A stretch of 64,000 nt of DNA from Alistipes sp. Lineage in GTDB: Bacteria > Bacteroidota > Bacteroidia > Bacteroidales > Rikenellaceae. The notes beneath the pieces were generated by a model. It saw nothing but the letters and a program-made list of their open reading frames with translations. It did not search any database and was not told the origin of the DNA. How positions within the stretch are numbered: the first letter of the stretch is position 1; every line of letters starts with the position of its first letter. The position numbers and the translations under genes were made by a program. Positions 10,014-19,561 of the stretch are shown piece by piece. The stretch covers positions 1 to 64,000 of the forward strand of contig JAIECN010000077.1 in the NCBI GenBank assembly GCA_029068505.1. Reading direction: 5' to 3'.

Positions 10014-10760
10014 TTAATTTTTTCTATGTGTATAATATGCCCCTGCCTGCTGGGCCGGCATCAGCACCATGTCGTTCACGTTCATGTGCGCAGGCAGCTG
10101 CGCCGCCCATGCGATCGCTTCTGCAATATCTTCGCCACGCAGCGGCGTCACGCCGTCGTAAACCCGGTCGGCGCGCTGCCGGTCGCCGTGGAACCGCACG
10201 CACGAAAACTCCGTCTCGACCATCCCCGGGCGGATCTCCGTCACCTTGACTCCCGACGCCAGCAGATCGGCTCGCATCGCCTGCGAAAGCGCATGCACCG
10301 CATGCTTCGACGCGCAGTAGACGGCGCCGTTCTCATAGGGTTCCGTGCCAGCGATCGAGCCGATGTTGACGATGTGTCCCGCGCCGCGGGCCGCCATCTT
10401 CGCCGCAACGACGCGCGTCACATAGAGCAGTCCTTTCACGTTGGTGTCGATCATCGCGTCCCAGTCGCGGGTATCGCCCCGGTCGATGTGTTCCAGACCC
10501 GCCGCCAGTCCGGCGTTGTTCACCAGCAGGTCGACCGTCTCCAGCGGTTCCAGGTGGCGGCGCACCGCCGCTTCGTCTCGCACGTCGAAACACAGCGTCC
10601 GGCACTCGCCGCCCGCCGCTTCGATCTCCCGGCGCAGGCTTTCGAGCCGTTCCGCCCGGCGTCCCGTCGCCACGACGGCGTAGCCTGCGGCCGCCAGCCG
10701 CAGCGCCGTCGCCCGGCCTATGCCCGACGTCGCCCCTGTGATGAGCGCTTGTTTTTTCAT
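10014..10760 (-). CDS. SDR family NAD(P)-dependent oxidoreductase
   Basis: TGATSGIG, NNAGLAAG, YCASKHAVHAL; start chosen at MKKQALITG. Confidence 0.92.
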   Translation of the reverse strand: MKKQALITGATSGIGRATALRLAAAGYAVVATGRRAERLESLRREIEAAGGECRTLCFDVRDEAAVRRHLEPLETVDLLVNNAGLAAGLEHIDRGDTRDWDAMIDTNVKGLLYVTRVVAAKMAARGAGHIVNIGSIAGTEPYENGAVYCASKHAVHALSQAMRADLLASGVKVTEIRPGMVETEFSCVRFHGDRQRADRVYDGVTPLRGEDIAEAIAWAAQLPAHMNVNDMVLMPAQQAGAYYTHRKN

Positions 10761-10780
10761 AAAAGTGCTGTTTCTTTGGG

Positions 10781-10788
10781 CAAAAGTA
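10781..10788 (-). promoter_or_regulatory. -7 element upstream of SDR gene
   Basis: TACTTTTG on minus strand. Confidence 0.45.
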
Positions 10789-10857
10789 CGAAATTTTATG
10801 TTACTTTGCATAACTTTTACTGCGCGATTGCCGGTTTTCCGTAAATCCCGATCCCCT

Positions 10858-12102
10858 TTGGAACTCGCTTTTTTCATAGCCCGACGTACGGCCCGGTCGC
10901 TCTCCGGAGCGAAACCCGGCGTGATGGAGCGCATCGCCGTGGTGTCGGTGGCGTTGAGCCTCGGCGCCATGATCCTGGCGCTGGCCGTGATCATGGGGTT
11001 CAAGCGCGAGATCACGCACAAGATCGCCGGCTTCGCGGCCCATGCCACGCTGACCGACGTGCGCGGCGTCCGCGCATTCGACAGCACGCCGGTGCGACGC
11101 AGCGAGCATCTGGAGCGGTTCGTCGGCGCCGTCGACGGATTCGTCGCCATGACTCCCTACGCCGTGCGCCAGGGCATCGTCCGCACCGACGAGACGGTCG
11201 AGGGTGTCCTGTTGAAAGGGGTCGACAGCACCTACGACTGGCGGTTCTTCGCCGAGTGGCTGCAAGAGGGGGCCTTGCCGCATGCGGGCGGAGCCGTCCG
11301 CACCAAGGAAATCCTATTGTCGCGCAACCTGGCCCGCCGGCTCCGGCTCGGCGTCGGCGACCGGGCCGAAATGCTCTTCGTCGAGCACGGCGCGACACCG
11401 CGGCGCGACCGGTTCAAGGTAGCCGGCATCTACTCCTCCGGCATGGACGAGCTGGACGACGCGGTAGTTATGACCGACCTGCGCAACGTGCAGCGCCTGG
11501 CCGACTGGTCGGCGCAGGAAATCACCGGCTACGAAATCTTCACCCGCGACATCGCCTCGGCCGACGATTTCGTGCGGCGCCTCAACCGGGCGATCCTCTA
11601 CGACGAAAGCGACGATACGGCCAACCTGACGGCCTTGAGCGTCCGCGAGCAGTACGCCAACATCTTCGACTGGCTGAAGGCCCACGATGTCAACGCCGCG
11701 GTCATCATCGTCATCATGCTCGCCGTCGCTTTTTTCAACATGACCTCCGCGTTGTTGATCCTCGTCATGGAGCGTGCGCGCATGATCGGATTGTTGAAGA
11801 CATTCGGCATGCGCAACGGCGCCCTGCGGCGCATCTTCCTCTATCGGGCGCTTTTCATCGCCTTGCGCGGCATGGCCTGGGGCAACGGCATCGGCCTGGC
11901 CTTGTGTCTTTTGCAGCAGGCCACCGGATGGGCGAAACTCAACGCCGAAGGTTATCTGCTTGCGCGCGTACCCATCGATCTGGGGTGGGAATGGTTGTTG
12001 TTGCTCGATGCCGGGGTCTTGGCCGTCATCGCGGCCCTGCTCGTGATCCCCACCCATGTCGTTTCCAAAATCAAGCCCGTCGAGGCGATCCGCTACGAAT
12101 GA
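10858..12102 (+). CDS. ABC transporter permease, FtsX/LolC-E-like
   Basis: N-terminal TM, MacB-like periplasmic part, three C-terminal TMs, VVSKIKPVEAIRYE end. Start proposed at TTG 10858; ATG at 10798 is also in frame. Confidence 0.85.
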   Translation: MELAFFIARRTARSLSGAKPGVMERIAVVSVALSLGAMILALAVIMGFKREITHKIAGFAAHATLTDVRGVRAFDSTPVRRSEHLERFVGAVDGFVAMTPYAVRQGIVRTDETVEGVLLKGVDSTYDWRFFAEWLQEGALPHAGGAVRTKEILLSRNLARRLRLGVGDRAEMLFVEHGATPRRDRFKVAGIYSSGMDELDDAVVMTDLRNVQRLADWSAQEITGYEIFTRDIASADDFVRRLNRAILYDESDDTANLTALSVREQYANIFDWLKAHDVNAAVIIVIMLAVAFFNMTSALLILVMERARMIGLLKTFGMRNGALRRIFLYRALFIALRGMAWGNGIGLALCLLQQATGWAKLNAEGYLLARVPIDLGWEWLLLLDAGVLAVIAALLVIPTHVVSKIKPVEAIRYE

Positions 12103-12827
12103 CCGTGAAACCCTACCATACGCAACGCTCCAAAAAGGAGGAGGTGCAGACGATGTTCGACCGCATCGCCCCGCGCTACGATCTCTTGAACCACACCTTG
12201 TCGCTCAACATCGACCGGCTGTGGCGCCGGCGTGTCGTGGAGGAGGTGCGGCGCGGCCGGCCGCAGCGGGTGCTCGACGTCGCCACCGGCACCGGCGACC
12301 TGGCGCTCGAAACGGCGCGGCGCATGCCCGGAGTGCAGGTGACGGGCGTCGACCTCTCCGAGCGGATGCTCGATGCCGCCCGGCGCAAGGCTGCGGCCCG
12401 CGGACTCGACGGTCGCGTGACCCTCGTGCAGGGCGATGCCGAGCGGCTCGGTTTCGACGATGCGTCGTTCGACGCCGCGACCGTAGCGTTCGGCGTGCGC
12501 AACTTCGGCGACCTCGATGCCGGACTGCGCGAGCTGGCCCGCACAATAAGACCCGGGGGCCGGATCGTTATCCTGGAGTTCTCGCGGCCGCGGAACCGTG
12601 TGTTCCGGGCTTTGTTCGAGTTTTATTCGTTCCGCATCCTGCCCCTCGTCGGCGGCGCGGTTTCCCGCGACCGGCAGGCCTACGCCTACCTGCCCGCTTC
12701 GGTCGGGGCGTTCCCCGCCCCCGAGGAGTTCATGCGCATGATGGAGCGGGCCGGATTCGCCGGATGCTGCGCGCGCAGCCAGAGTTTCGGAATCGCACAA
12801 ATATATATAGGCCATCGGCCGGAATGA
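12099..12827 (+). CDS. ubiE: Demethylmenaquinone methyltransferase
   Basis: MFDRIAPRYDLLNHTLSLNIDRLWRRR, LDVATGTGDLALE, FGVRNFGDLDAGLREL; ATGA overlap with upstream gene. Confidence 0.95.
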   Translation: MTVKPYHTQRSKKEEVQTMFDRIAPRYDLLNHTLSLNIDRLWRRRVVEEVRRGRPQRVLDVATGTGDLALETARRMPGVQVTGVDLSERMLDAARRKAAARGLDGRVTLVQGDAERLGFDDASFDAATVAFGVRNFGDLDAGLRELARTIRPGGRIVILEFSRPRNRVFRALFEFYSFRILPLVGGAVSRDRQAYAYLPASVGAFPAPEEFMRMMERAGFAGCCARSQSFGIAQIYIGHRPE

Positions 12828-13393
12828 AAAATATGAGTGAATCGACAAAAAAATATTCGGCCCGCTGCCGTTCGAAGCTCCGCTGCGGAATCCGCGCCTC
12901 GGTGTGGATGCTTTGCATCGTTTTTTGTTTGGGGGCCGGGTCGTGCCGCCGGGCCGCCGACAAGGCGCGCCGCAACATCCGGGTCGAACGCATCGAGCAG
13001 ATCGAGATGCGCGGCACGGGCGGCTGCGACATCGTTTTGGAGGTGCGCAACGACACGCGCTACAAGCTGTCGCTCAACAGCGCCTCGTTCGATTTTTTCT
13101 ACGGGTCGGCCCGGGTCGTCACCGTCGCGTTGCGCGAGCCGGTCGAGGTGCCGCGCCGCGGCGTACACCGCGTCGTCACCCCCTGGAAGTGGCGCATCGG
13201 CGATCCTTTGGCGCTCTATGCCTTTTCCCGGCGCCTGGGGCAGGATGATTTTTCCGGCATCGCCGTTTCGTGCTCGGTCGCAGGGCGCGGAGGCCCCGTG
13301 CCGTTTCTCTTCGAGCGCGAGCGGATGCCGTTGCCCGAATTCTTGGCCGCTTTCGGTTTGACGGCGCAGGATGTCAAAGGTTATTTGAAATAG
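12824..13393 (+). CDS. Hypothetical lipoprotein (LEA2-like)
   Basis: Signal/lipobox CLGAGSC; beta-rich C-terminus; overlaps ubiE stop. Confidence 0.65.
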   Translation: MKNMSESTKKYSARCRSKLRCGIRASVWMLCIVFCLGAGSCRRAADKARRNIRVERIEQIEMRGTGGCDIVLEVRNDTRYKLSLNSASFDFFYGSARVVTVALREPVEVPRRGVHRVVTPWKWRIGDPLALYAFSRRLGQDDFSGIAVSCSVAGRGGPVPFLFERERMPLPEFLAAFGLTAQDVKGYLK

Positions 13394-13463
13394 TTCAGGG
13401 ATGTCGGGCCGGAGCGCCCCTCCCTTCGATTTTTGGATGAGTATTTAAATTGTGTTCGTGTCT

Positions 13464-13934
13464 ATGCGCAATCTCTTGTTCTTTGTTTTGTCCGTTTTCG
13501 CCGCGGCCGGCTCGCACGCTGCCGCAGCGCAGTCGCTCGACGCCTTCAAGCAGCGTCTGGAGCGCCCCGTAGTCTGCGAGTCGTCGGGCGCGACGGCTCG
13601 GGTGGTCATCGACGAATACGGCGATGCAGCGTCGGCCGTCGAGTCGGCCGCAGCCGCCGGGCGTCATTTTTACGTCAAAGGATACCGGGTCTGCATCTAT
13701 GCCGACAACGGCGAGGAGGCCCGTGCGGGCGCCGTAGCAGCCCGGAACCTCTTCACCGAGACCTTCCCCGGCATCCGCACCTACATGATCTACGAAAACC
13801 CCTATTTTCGGGTCACGGTCGGCGACTGTCTCACCGTCGAGGAGGCGATTATTCTTAAAGGGCGCGTCTCGGCCACCTTTCCCAAGGCGTTCCCCAAGAG
13901 CGAGCAGCTGTCGTTGGCCGATTTTTCGCGTTGA
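13464..13934 (+). CDS. Secreted hypothetical protein, SPOR-like C-terminus
   Basis: MRNLLFFVLSVFAAAGSHAAAAQ signal peptide; YRVCIYADNGEEARAGAVAARNLF...PYFRVTVGDC. Confidence 0.65.
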   Translation: MRNLLFFVLSVFAAAGSHAAAAQSLDAFKQRLERPVVCESSGATARVVIDEYGDAASAVESAAAAGRHFYVKGYRVCIYADNGEEARAGAVAARNLFTETFPGIRTYMIYENPYFRVTVGDCLTVEEAIILKGRVSATFPKAFPKSEQLSLADFSR

Positions 13935-13968
13935 AAAAAGCCCTTTTTGAAAATTATTTAGTTTTTTC

Positions 13969-13998
13969 TTGCATATTCCGCACGATTACCTAACTTTG
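13969..13998 (+). promoter_or_regulatory. Promoter for Cys-rich lipoprotein
   Basis: TTG (13969-13971), 19-bp spacer, TAACTTTG (13991-13998). Confidence 0.65.
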
Positions 13999-14037
13999 CG
14001 GCGATACAAAACAACTAATTTCTAAACATTTAAAGCT

Positions 14038-14253
14038 ATGAAAAAGATTCTTTCTTTCGTTGTTGTCATGGCTGCCGTAGCTATGGTAGGCTGCGCAGGG
14101 AACTCGAATAAGAAAGCTGCCGAGGCACAGGCCGAGCCGGCAGCCGTAGAGGCCGCCGCTTGCGACAAGTGCGAGGGCGAGTGCACCGAGGAGTGCGAGA
14201 AGTGCGACTCGACCGCTTGCGAGAAGTGCGAGAAAACGTGCTGCAACAAGTAA
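14038..14253 (+). CDS. Small cysteine-rich lipoprotein (71 aa)
   Basis: MKKILSFVVVMAAVAMVGC lipobox; CDKCEGECTEECEKCDSTACEKCEKTCC; own promoter and terminator. Confidence 0.85.
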   Translation: MKKILSFVVVMAAVAMVGCAGNSNKKAAEAQAEPAAVEAAACDKCEGECTEECEKCDSTACEKCEKTCCNK

Positions 14254-14273
14254 TATCGGTTCGATACGAATGA

Positions 14274-14305
14274 AAATCGGGGTTCCCATGCGGGAACCCC
14301 GATTT
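14274..14305. terminator. Strong terminator
   Basis: Perfect 14-bp stem aaatcggggttccc/gggaaccccgattt, loop ATGC. Confidence 0.8.
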
Positions 14306-14371
14306 CAATATGGGGATGGCATCCGGGGGCCGGTTCGGTTTCCGAACCCCCCGATCCGCCGTCCCTTGTTT

Positions 14372-14998
14372 TCAGAACGACACGCCGACCCGCACGCCGA
14401 AGTTGTTCAAGTTGTTGACCGAGTAGACCAGCACGTCGCCGCTGTTGGTCGCATAGCTGTAGTAGAGCGCCAGATGGAATCCCAGGCGGTAGTTGGGATT
14501 GGGGAAGATCGACAGACCCACCTCGGGTGCGACATAGAATCCCCACGTGTCGGTATATTGTTTCAAAACATAGTAGTAGCTCGAAAGCTGTGCATAGTTG
14601 GCGCCCAGTTTCAGACCGACATAGGGTTGCAGCACGCTTTTGTTGTACCAGCTGTAACGTCCCGACACGCCGAACGGCAGTTGGAACACCGCATGCTTCT
14701 GGTTGGTCGTCAGGGCCGAACCCGCATTCGGGTACAGCGTGCGGCGGTCGATGTCCTGCAAGTTCGTGTGGAACGAGATGAACGGGCCGACGGCCACGGC
14801 CGGCGTGATGCGGTAGCCGCCCTCGAAATTCATGCCCCAGCCCGAAGCCTTGTCGGCGAAGCTGTCGCCCACAGGCACGTTGACCTGCCAGTCGATGTTG
14901 ATGTAGGAGTTGGGGAAAAGCTGCGCTTTGCTCGGTTGTGCGATGGCCAGCAGCAGGGCGCAGAGCGCGAGTATCCGAAAATATTTGGTCGTTTTCAT
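14372..14998 (-). CDS. Outer-membrane beta-barrel protein
   Basis: Signal peptide MKTTKYFRILALCALLLAIAQPSKAQ; amphipathic strands; terminal GVRVGVSF. Confidence 0.75.
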   Translation of the reverse strand: MKTTKYFRILALCALLLAIAQPSKAQLFPNSYINIDWQVNVPVGDSFADKASGWGMNFEGGYRITPAVAVGPFISFHTNLQDIDRRTLYPNAGSALTTNQKHAVFQLPFGVSGRYSWYNKSVLQPYVGLKLGANYAQLSSYYYVLKQYTDTWGFYVAPEVGLSIFPNPNYRLGFHLALYYSYATNSGDVLVYSVNNLNNFGVRVGVSF

Positions 14999-15010
14999 GG
15001 TTGTTGAGTG

Positions 15011-15652
15011 TTATTCGTAAAGATAGGGGGATTGTGCGAACGCCTGGTCGATGGCTTCCAGCGTGCGGCGTTGGTTGAGCTTGGCGTTCGAGGTCAGCAG
15101 ACCGCCGATGAAGCTGTCCCAGACGATGGGCAGACGCTTGCCGGCGGTCGGCAGGGCGTCGAGGTTGACCATTTCGATCAGCAGCGAGCCGGCCGTGTAG
15201 CCATAGTAAACTTGGTAGGGATAGTACCAGTCGGCCCAGTCGCCCCAGTAGCCCGGCGTCCAGTAGTAGGGGTAGTACCACCACCAGTAGGGGTTGCTGT
15301 TGCCCACGAAGTAGGTTTCGCGTTCCACATAGCTGAGCTGGAGGCCCAGGTCGGCCGTCTCCTTGGCGTCGGTGCGGATGTAACCCGCCGACTGCATGCC
15401 GGCAGCTACGGCGGCTATGATTTCCAGGGCGTTTTCGTCTTTCCAGTACTCGGTTTTGTTGCTGTTGCCCATCAGCAGGATGCTGTCGGGGATGTAGTAG
15501 GTGTCGAAAGCCGCGAAGTCGGCCTGGGTGTCGTGGTCGGTGTAGACCAGGTAGTCCCGGTGCAGATCCGACGTCGAGGGGTCTTTCTGGCACGCGCAGA
15601 TCGTCGCCGCGAGCAGCGCGACCGCAAGGTAGTGGATGGTTTTGAAGGTCAT
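15011..15652 (-). CDS. DUF4136-type lipoprotein
   Basis: Lipobox ATICAC; DFAAFDTYYIPDS; aromatic WWWYYPYYWTPGYWGDW segment. Confidence 0.75.
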   Translation of the reverse strand: MTFKTIHYLAVALLAATICACQKDPSTSDLHRDYLVYTDHDTQADFAAFDTYYIPDSILLMGNSNKTEYWKDENALEIIAAVAAGMQSAGYIRTDAKETADLGLQLSYVERETYFVGNSNPYWWWYYPYYWTPGYWGDWADWYYPYQVYYGYTAGSLLIEMVNLDALPTAGKRLPIVWDSFIGGLLTSNAKLNQRRTLEAIDQAFAQSPYLYE

Positions 15653-15747
15653 GGTTTTTCTGATTTTGGTTTGCTGTCAGGCGGAGGCGGTTCAAAATTC
15701 GTTCCGCAATGGCGCGGCGCTTCGGAAAAATTCGTCCGGACAACAAA

Positions 15748-15775
15748 AAAGACGCTCTCTTTCAAGAAAGCGTCC
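15748..15775 (-). terminator. Terminator of folE
   Basis: Minus strand GACGCTTTCTTGAAAGAGAGCGTCTTTTTTG. Confidence 0.65.
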
Positions 15776-15802
15776 GAACGGGAAGCGATAACGGAGTATT
15801 GG

Positions 15803-16411
15803 TTACCGGTATCGGTGCGAAATGAGGGTCATGAATTCTTCGCGCGTGCGGTGATCCGACAGAAAGATGCCCGTGAAGGCCGATGTCGTGGTCGCCGAGC
15901 CTTGTTTCTCCACGCCGCGCATCTGCATGCACATGTGGCTCGCTTCGATCACTACGGCTACGCCCATCGGGTCGAGCGCCTCCTGGATGCAGTCGCGGAT
16001 TTGCACAGTCAGCCGCTCCTGCACTTGCAGCCGCCGCGCGAAGCATTCGACCACCCGGGCGATCTTCGAGAGTCCCGTGATGCGGCCGTTGGGGATGTAG
16101 GCCACGTGCGCCTTCCCGTAGAACGGCAGCATGTGGTGCTCGCACAGCGAGTAGAGTTCGATGTCTTTGACCAGTACCATCTGTTTGTACTCCTCGCGGA
16201 ACATCGCCGAACGGATGATGTCGAGCGGGTTTTCGGTGTAGCCTTTCGTCAGGAACGCCATCGCCTTGGCCACGCGTTCGGGGGTCTTCAGCAGCCCCTC
16301 GCGGGCGGTATCTTCGCCCAGCAGGCGGAGTATCTCGCTATAATGGCTGGCGAGCGCCTCGATTTTCGCGGGATCGAAGCGTTCTTCCTTTTCGTAGATT
16401 TTCGATTCCAT
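15803..16411 (-). CDS. folE: GTP cyclohydrolase I
   Basis: [59 protein letters not shown]. Confidence 0.96.
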   Translation of the reverse strand: MESKIYEKEERFDPAKIEALASHYSEILRLLGEDTAREGLLKTPERVAKAMAFLTKGYTENPLDIIRSAMFREEYKQMVLVKDIELYSLCEHHMLPFYGKAHVAYIPNGRITGLSKIARVVECFARRLQVQERLTVQIRDCIQEALDPMGVAVVIEASHMCMQMRGVEKQGSATTTSAFTGIFLSDHRTREEFMTLISHRYR

Positions 16412-16441
16412 GGGAATGTCTGCAAATATTCGAAACGGCGG

Positions 16442-16449
16442 CAAAGGTA
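16442..16449 (-). promoter_or_regulatory. -7 element upstream of folE
   Basis: TACCTTTG on minus strand. Confidence 0.5.
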
Positions 16450-16451
16450 CC

Positions 16452-17033
16452 TTATTTATTCATCGAATGCAAATACTCCGCAAGCCGGCGTACGGCGCGG
16501 CCGCGGTGCGACACGAGGTTTTTCTCCTCGGCGCTCATCTCGGCGAAAGTCTTGTCGCCGTCTTCGGGTATGAAAAGCGGGTCGTAGCCGAAGCCCTCGG
16601 TTCCGCGCTCGGCGTCGACGATCCGGCCCTCGACGATCCCCTCGAAAAGGTGTTCTTCGCCTCGGACGATGAGCGCGATGACCGTGCGGAAGCGTGCCCG
16701 GCGGTTCATCTGACCCTCCAAATTCTTCAGCAGCAGTCGGTTGTTCGCCGCGAAGTCGTGGCCGTCGGTCGCATAGCGGGCCGAATGTACGCCCGGCGCT
16801 CCGCCGAGCGCTTCGACTTCCAGCCCTGTGTCGTCGGCGAAACAGTCGCGGCCCGTGCGTTCGTAGAGGTAGCGGGCCTTTTGCAGGGCGTTGCCCTCGA
16901 TGGTGGGCTGCGTCTCGGGAATCTCCTCCTCGATGCCGCAGTCGCGGGGCGTCAGCAGGCGGAAGCCGTCGCCCAATACAGCCTGCACCTCGCTGATTTT
17001 ATGGGCATTGTTGGTGGCAAAAACGAGTTCCAT
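16452..17033 (-). CDS. rdgB: XTP/dITP diphosphatase (RdgB/HAM1)
   Basis: [63 protein letters not shown]. Confidence 0.95.
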   Translation of the reverse strand: MELVFATNNAHKISEVQAVLGDGFRLLTPRDCGIEEEIPETQPTIEGNALQKARYLYERTGRDCFADDTGLEVEALGGAPGVHSARYATDGHDFAANNRLLLKNLEGQMNRRARFRTVIALIVRGEEHLFEGIVEGRIVDAERGTEGFGYDPLFIPEDGDKTFAEMSAEEKNLVSHRGRAVRRLAEYLHSMNK

Positions 17034-17037
17034 ATTA

Positions 17038-17793
17038 TCAATACCAATAATAGTTTTTATATTGGCCGTACGAAATCGACACGTGTTCATGGGCGCCGTA
17101 TTCGGCTTCGGCCTCGTAGGTTTTGTTGTTTGTCTGTGTCGTCAGCTTCAGTTTGCCTGCGTCGAAACTCCGCGGCCGGTCGGACAGATATTTCAAGGGT
17201 TCGACGATTTCGCAGCCGACCTCCCCGGCACCGTAACCGTCCCGATGTTCGGGGCATAATCCGCTGCCTTCGATCCGCAGTTCGCACCAGTAACGGGTCA
17301 TGCCGTTTTCCTGCGGCCGGTCGTAAAACGCCGCCGTGAACGACAGCCGCGCCTGGCCGGGTAATTCGAGGTCATAGAATGTATCGAGACCGCTTTTGCG
17401 GCAGGCGATCGTCGGCCAGACGTTTTCGGCATAGTCGCGGCCTGCATACGCATAGCGCCACGTCGCGCCCTCCTCGCCAAGCGTCCGGCCGCCGGTGCGG
17501 ACGACCAGTTCGCCGTTGCAGTCGATGATGCGCCATTCGTCGTTGCCCGAGTCGACGATGCGCGAGGAGTAGAAATAGCGGTCGTGCAGCATTTTGCGTT
17601 CCTCTCCGGAAACCGAATAGTATTCGTTGAACTGGATCAGGCGTGCTGCATCGGCCGCCGCATCTGCCAAACAGGCGTTCGCCGGCAGAAACATGAGATA
17701 CCCGTTGCGGGTCGGATCGAAATATTCAGCGTCTTCTATCTTGCAGCCCGTCAGTGCGACGAGGGTTGCCAATATCATCGATATCCGCTTCAT
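17038..17793 (-). CDS. Hypothetical lipoprotein
   Basis: MKRISMILATLVALTGC lipobox; 4-nt overlap with upstream gene. Confidence 0.6.
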   Translation of the reverse strand: MKRISMILATLVALTGCKIEDAEYFDPTRNGYLMFLPANACLADAAADAARLIQFNEYYSVSGEERKMLHDRYFYSSRIVDSGNDEWRIIDCNGELVVRTGGRTLGEEGATWRYAYAGRDYAENVWPTIACRKSGLDTFYDLELPGQARLSFTAAFYDRPQENGMTRYWCELRIEGSGLCPEHRDGYGAGEVGCEIVEPLKYLSDRPRSFDAGKLKLTTQTNNKTYEAEAEYGAHEHVSISYGQYKNYYWY

Positions 17794-18431
17794 TTTGCGC
17801 TTCTGTTTTTGGATTTGAACTTATATCCCACGCCCATCATCAGCACGCCTTGCGAACCGACGCCTATTTCGGCGAATCCGAAGAACGAACGACCCACCGA
17901 GATGCCTATCGGCGTGAACTGCAAGGCGACCAGCACGTCGCGATACGGGCGGTCGTCATAGTAGCGGCGGCCGTGTTCGATCGTCGCGCCCAGGCCGAAC
18001 GACGAGTACATGCGCACCCAACTCTTGTTGAGCCATGTGAAACGTGCGACGGGCATGACGGAGATGTAATGGGTGCGGTCGCGTCTGACCGGCGACCAGC
18101 CGTCGCTGCTGTATAGGTCGCTGTATTCGCCGTAGTAGCTGACCGTCGCCCCCAGATCGAACCATTTCTTGAACCGATAGTCGTAGGAGAGCGACCATGC
18201 GCCGCTTGTGTAGACCGCTCCGCGATGGGGCCGGTCGAAAGAGAAGTCCGCGTCTGTGCAGGTCGCCCACCGGTCCAAATTGGTCAGCAGCGGATAGGCG
18301 CCTGCCGTGAGGCGCAGTTCGTGCTGCCGTACGAACGGCTCCTGCCTGCGGATGCCAGTCGTCTCTTGCTGCGCGAACGCTCCGGCCGGCAGAGCCGAGA
18401 GTAGCAGCAGCAATAATGGAAGTCTCTTCAT
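17790..18431 (-). CDS. Secreted beta-barrel-like hypothetical protein
   Basis: Signal MKRLPLLLLLLSALPAGAFAQ; alternating aromatic strands. Confidence 0.65.
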   Translation of the reverse strand: MKRLPLLLLLLSALPAGAFAQQETTGIRRQEPFVRQHELRLTAGAYPLLTNLDRWATCTDADFSFDRPHRGAVYTSGAWSLSYDYRFKKWFDLGATVSYYGEYSDLYSSDGWSPVRRDRTHYISVMPVARFTWLNKSWVRMYSSFGLGATIEHGRRYYDDRPYRDVLVALQFTPIGISVGRSFFGFAEIGVGSQGVLMMGVGYKFKSKNRSAK

Positions 18432-18636
18432 AGAATGCTTTTGGTAGGTTCCCGCAATATAATACGCCCCGCACGAAATCGGCGGCTTATTTGTGCATTT
18501 TATCGTCGAAACCGCTCTGAACGGCATCGCAGCCGACCCGCTCCCGAGGCACCTTGCTCCGCAGCGAAAGACCCGTCGCACGGATGTTCGGGATCGCGGG
18601 GCATGCAGGTCGCAACCCGGCTCTTTGGGCAGCCGG

Positions 18637-19482
18637 TCACAAGATGGCTTCGCGCCGTTCCAGCCGGTCGTCGAGGTCGATCTTGTCGATGATCATCTTT
18701 ACCAGGGCGTCCATTGCCGAGCCGTCCGTGTAGTCGGCCGGGCAGACATGGTTCACGCGGTTGTCTTGAATCAGGGAGGCCATTTCTTTGTGCGCCCCTT
18801 TCTGCGCCGGATTGTAGACCGCGATCGAGTGGCCGCCGTAGTTCTTCACCAGACGCATGCACGGGATGTCGGTCGTGCCGTCGCCCACGTAGATCATGCG
18901 GCTGAACGGCACCGGGCGTTCGTGTTCGGGGATGTAGCGGTTGACCTGCGTGGAGTCCGACACCGACTCCACGCCCTTGTTGATCTTGAAGATGAACTGC
19001 GTCTTGTTGGTGTAGTTTACCACCACGGCCGGCCAGTAGGCGATGCCGTCCACATCGTAGAGGAACGAGCAGGCATAGATCTTGCGGAATTCATGGGCGA
19101 TCTCCGTCCCTTCGATGATCTCCTTGAGTCCCGACGAGTTGATGTAGTGGAGGATGCGGATGCCCCGTTCGGCGCCGTAGCGGTTGATGCGTCCGAACCA
19201 CTCTTTCACGCCGCGGAACAGCGTCACATGGCGGCCCGATTCCTGGAATGCTTCGCGCCGCAGCGAAAGACCCGTCGAGCGGGCGCTCTGGATCATGCGG
19301 GCCATGTAGGTCAGCACCATGTCGGCGTCTTGTTCTTCGGCCAGGGAGTTGGCTTCCGTCCAGAATTCCTTGTTGCTCTTGCCCACGGCCGGGATGAAGT
19401 CGTATTCCTGCATGTTGCCGGGGGCCAGCGTGCCGTCGAAATCGTAGATCAGGGCTATGGTAAAGCGGTAGTCGTCGTTCAT
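18637..19482 (-). CDS. HAD-family hydrolase
   Basis: LIYDFDGTLAP; MIYVGDGTTDIPCM. Start could also be 19494. Confidence 0.85.
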   Translation of the reverse strand: MNDDYRFTIALIYDFDGTLAPGNMQEYDFIPAVGKSNKEFWTEANSLAEEQDADMVLTYMARMIQSARSTGLSLRREAFQESGRHVTLFRGVKEWFGRINRYGAERGIRILHYINSSGLKEIIEGTEIAHEFRKIYACSFLYDVDGIAYWPAVVVNYTNKTQFIFKINKGVESVSDSTQVNRYIPEHERPVPFSRMIYVGDGTTDIPCMRLVKNYGGHSIAVYNPAQKGAHKEMASLIQDNRVNHVCPADYTDGSAMDALVKMIIDKIDLDDRLERREAIL

Positions 19483-19526
19483 GATCGGTGGCATTTTTTC
19501 GAAAGTCAAATATACTCTTTTTTCAT

Positions 19527-19534
19527 TATCTTTG
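19527..19534 (+). promoter_or_regulatory. -7 element upstream of nitroreductase
   Basis: TATCTTTG 28 bp before the start codon. Confidence 0.55.
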
Positions 19535-19561
19535 CAAAAAGCATAGAAAAACCGTTTCCCC

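Noticed and set aside
14325-14352. GC hairpin after the Cys-rich lipoprotein terminator
   Set aside because: ggttcgg-ttt-ccgaacc stem is clear but lacks a T-tract on either strand, so function is not supported.
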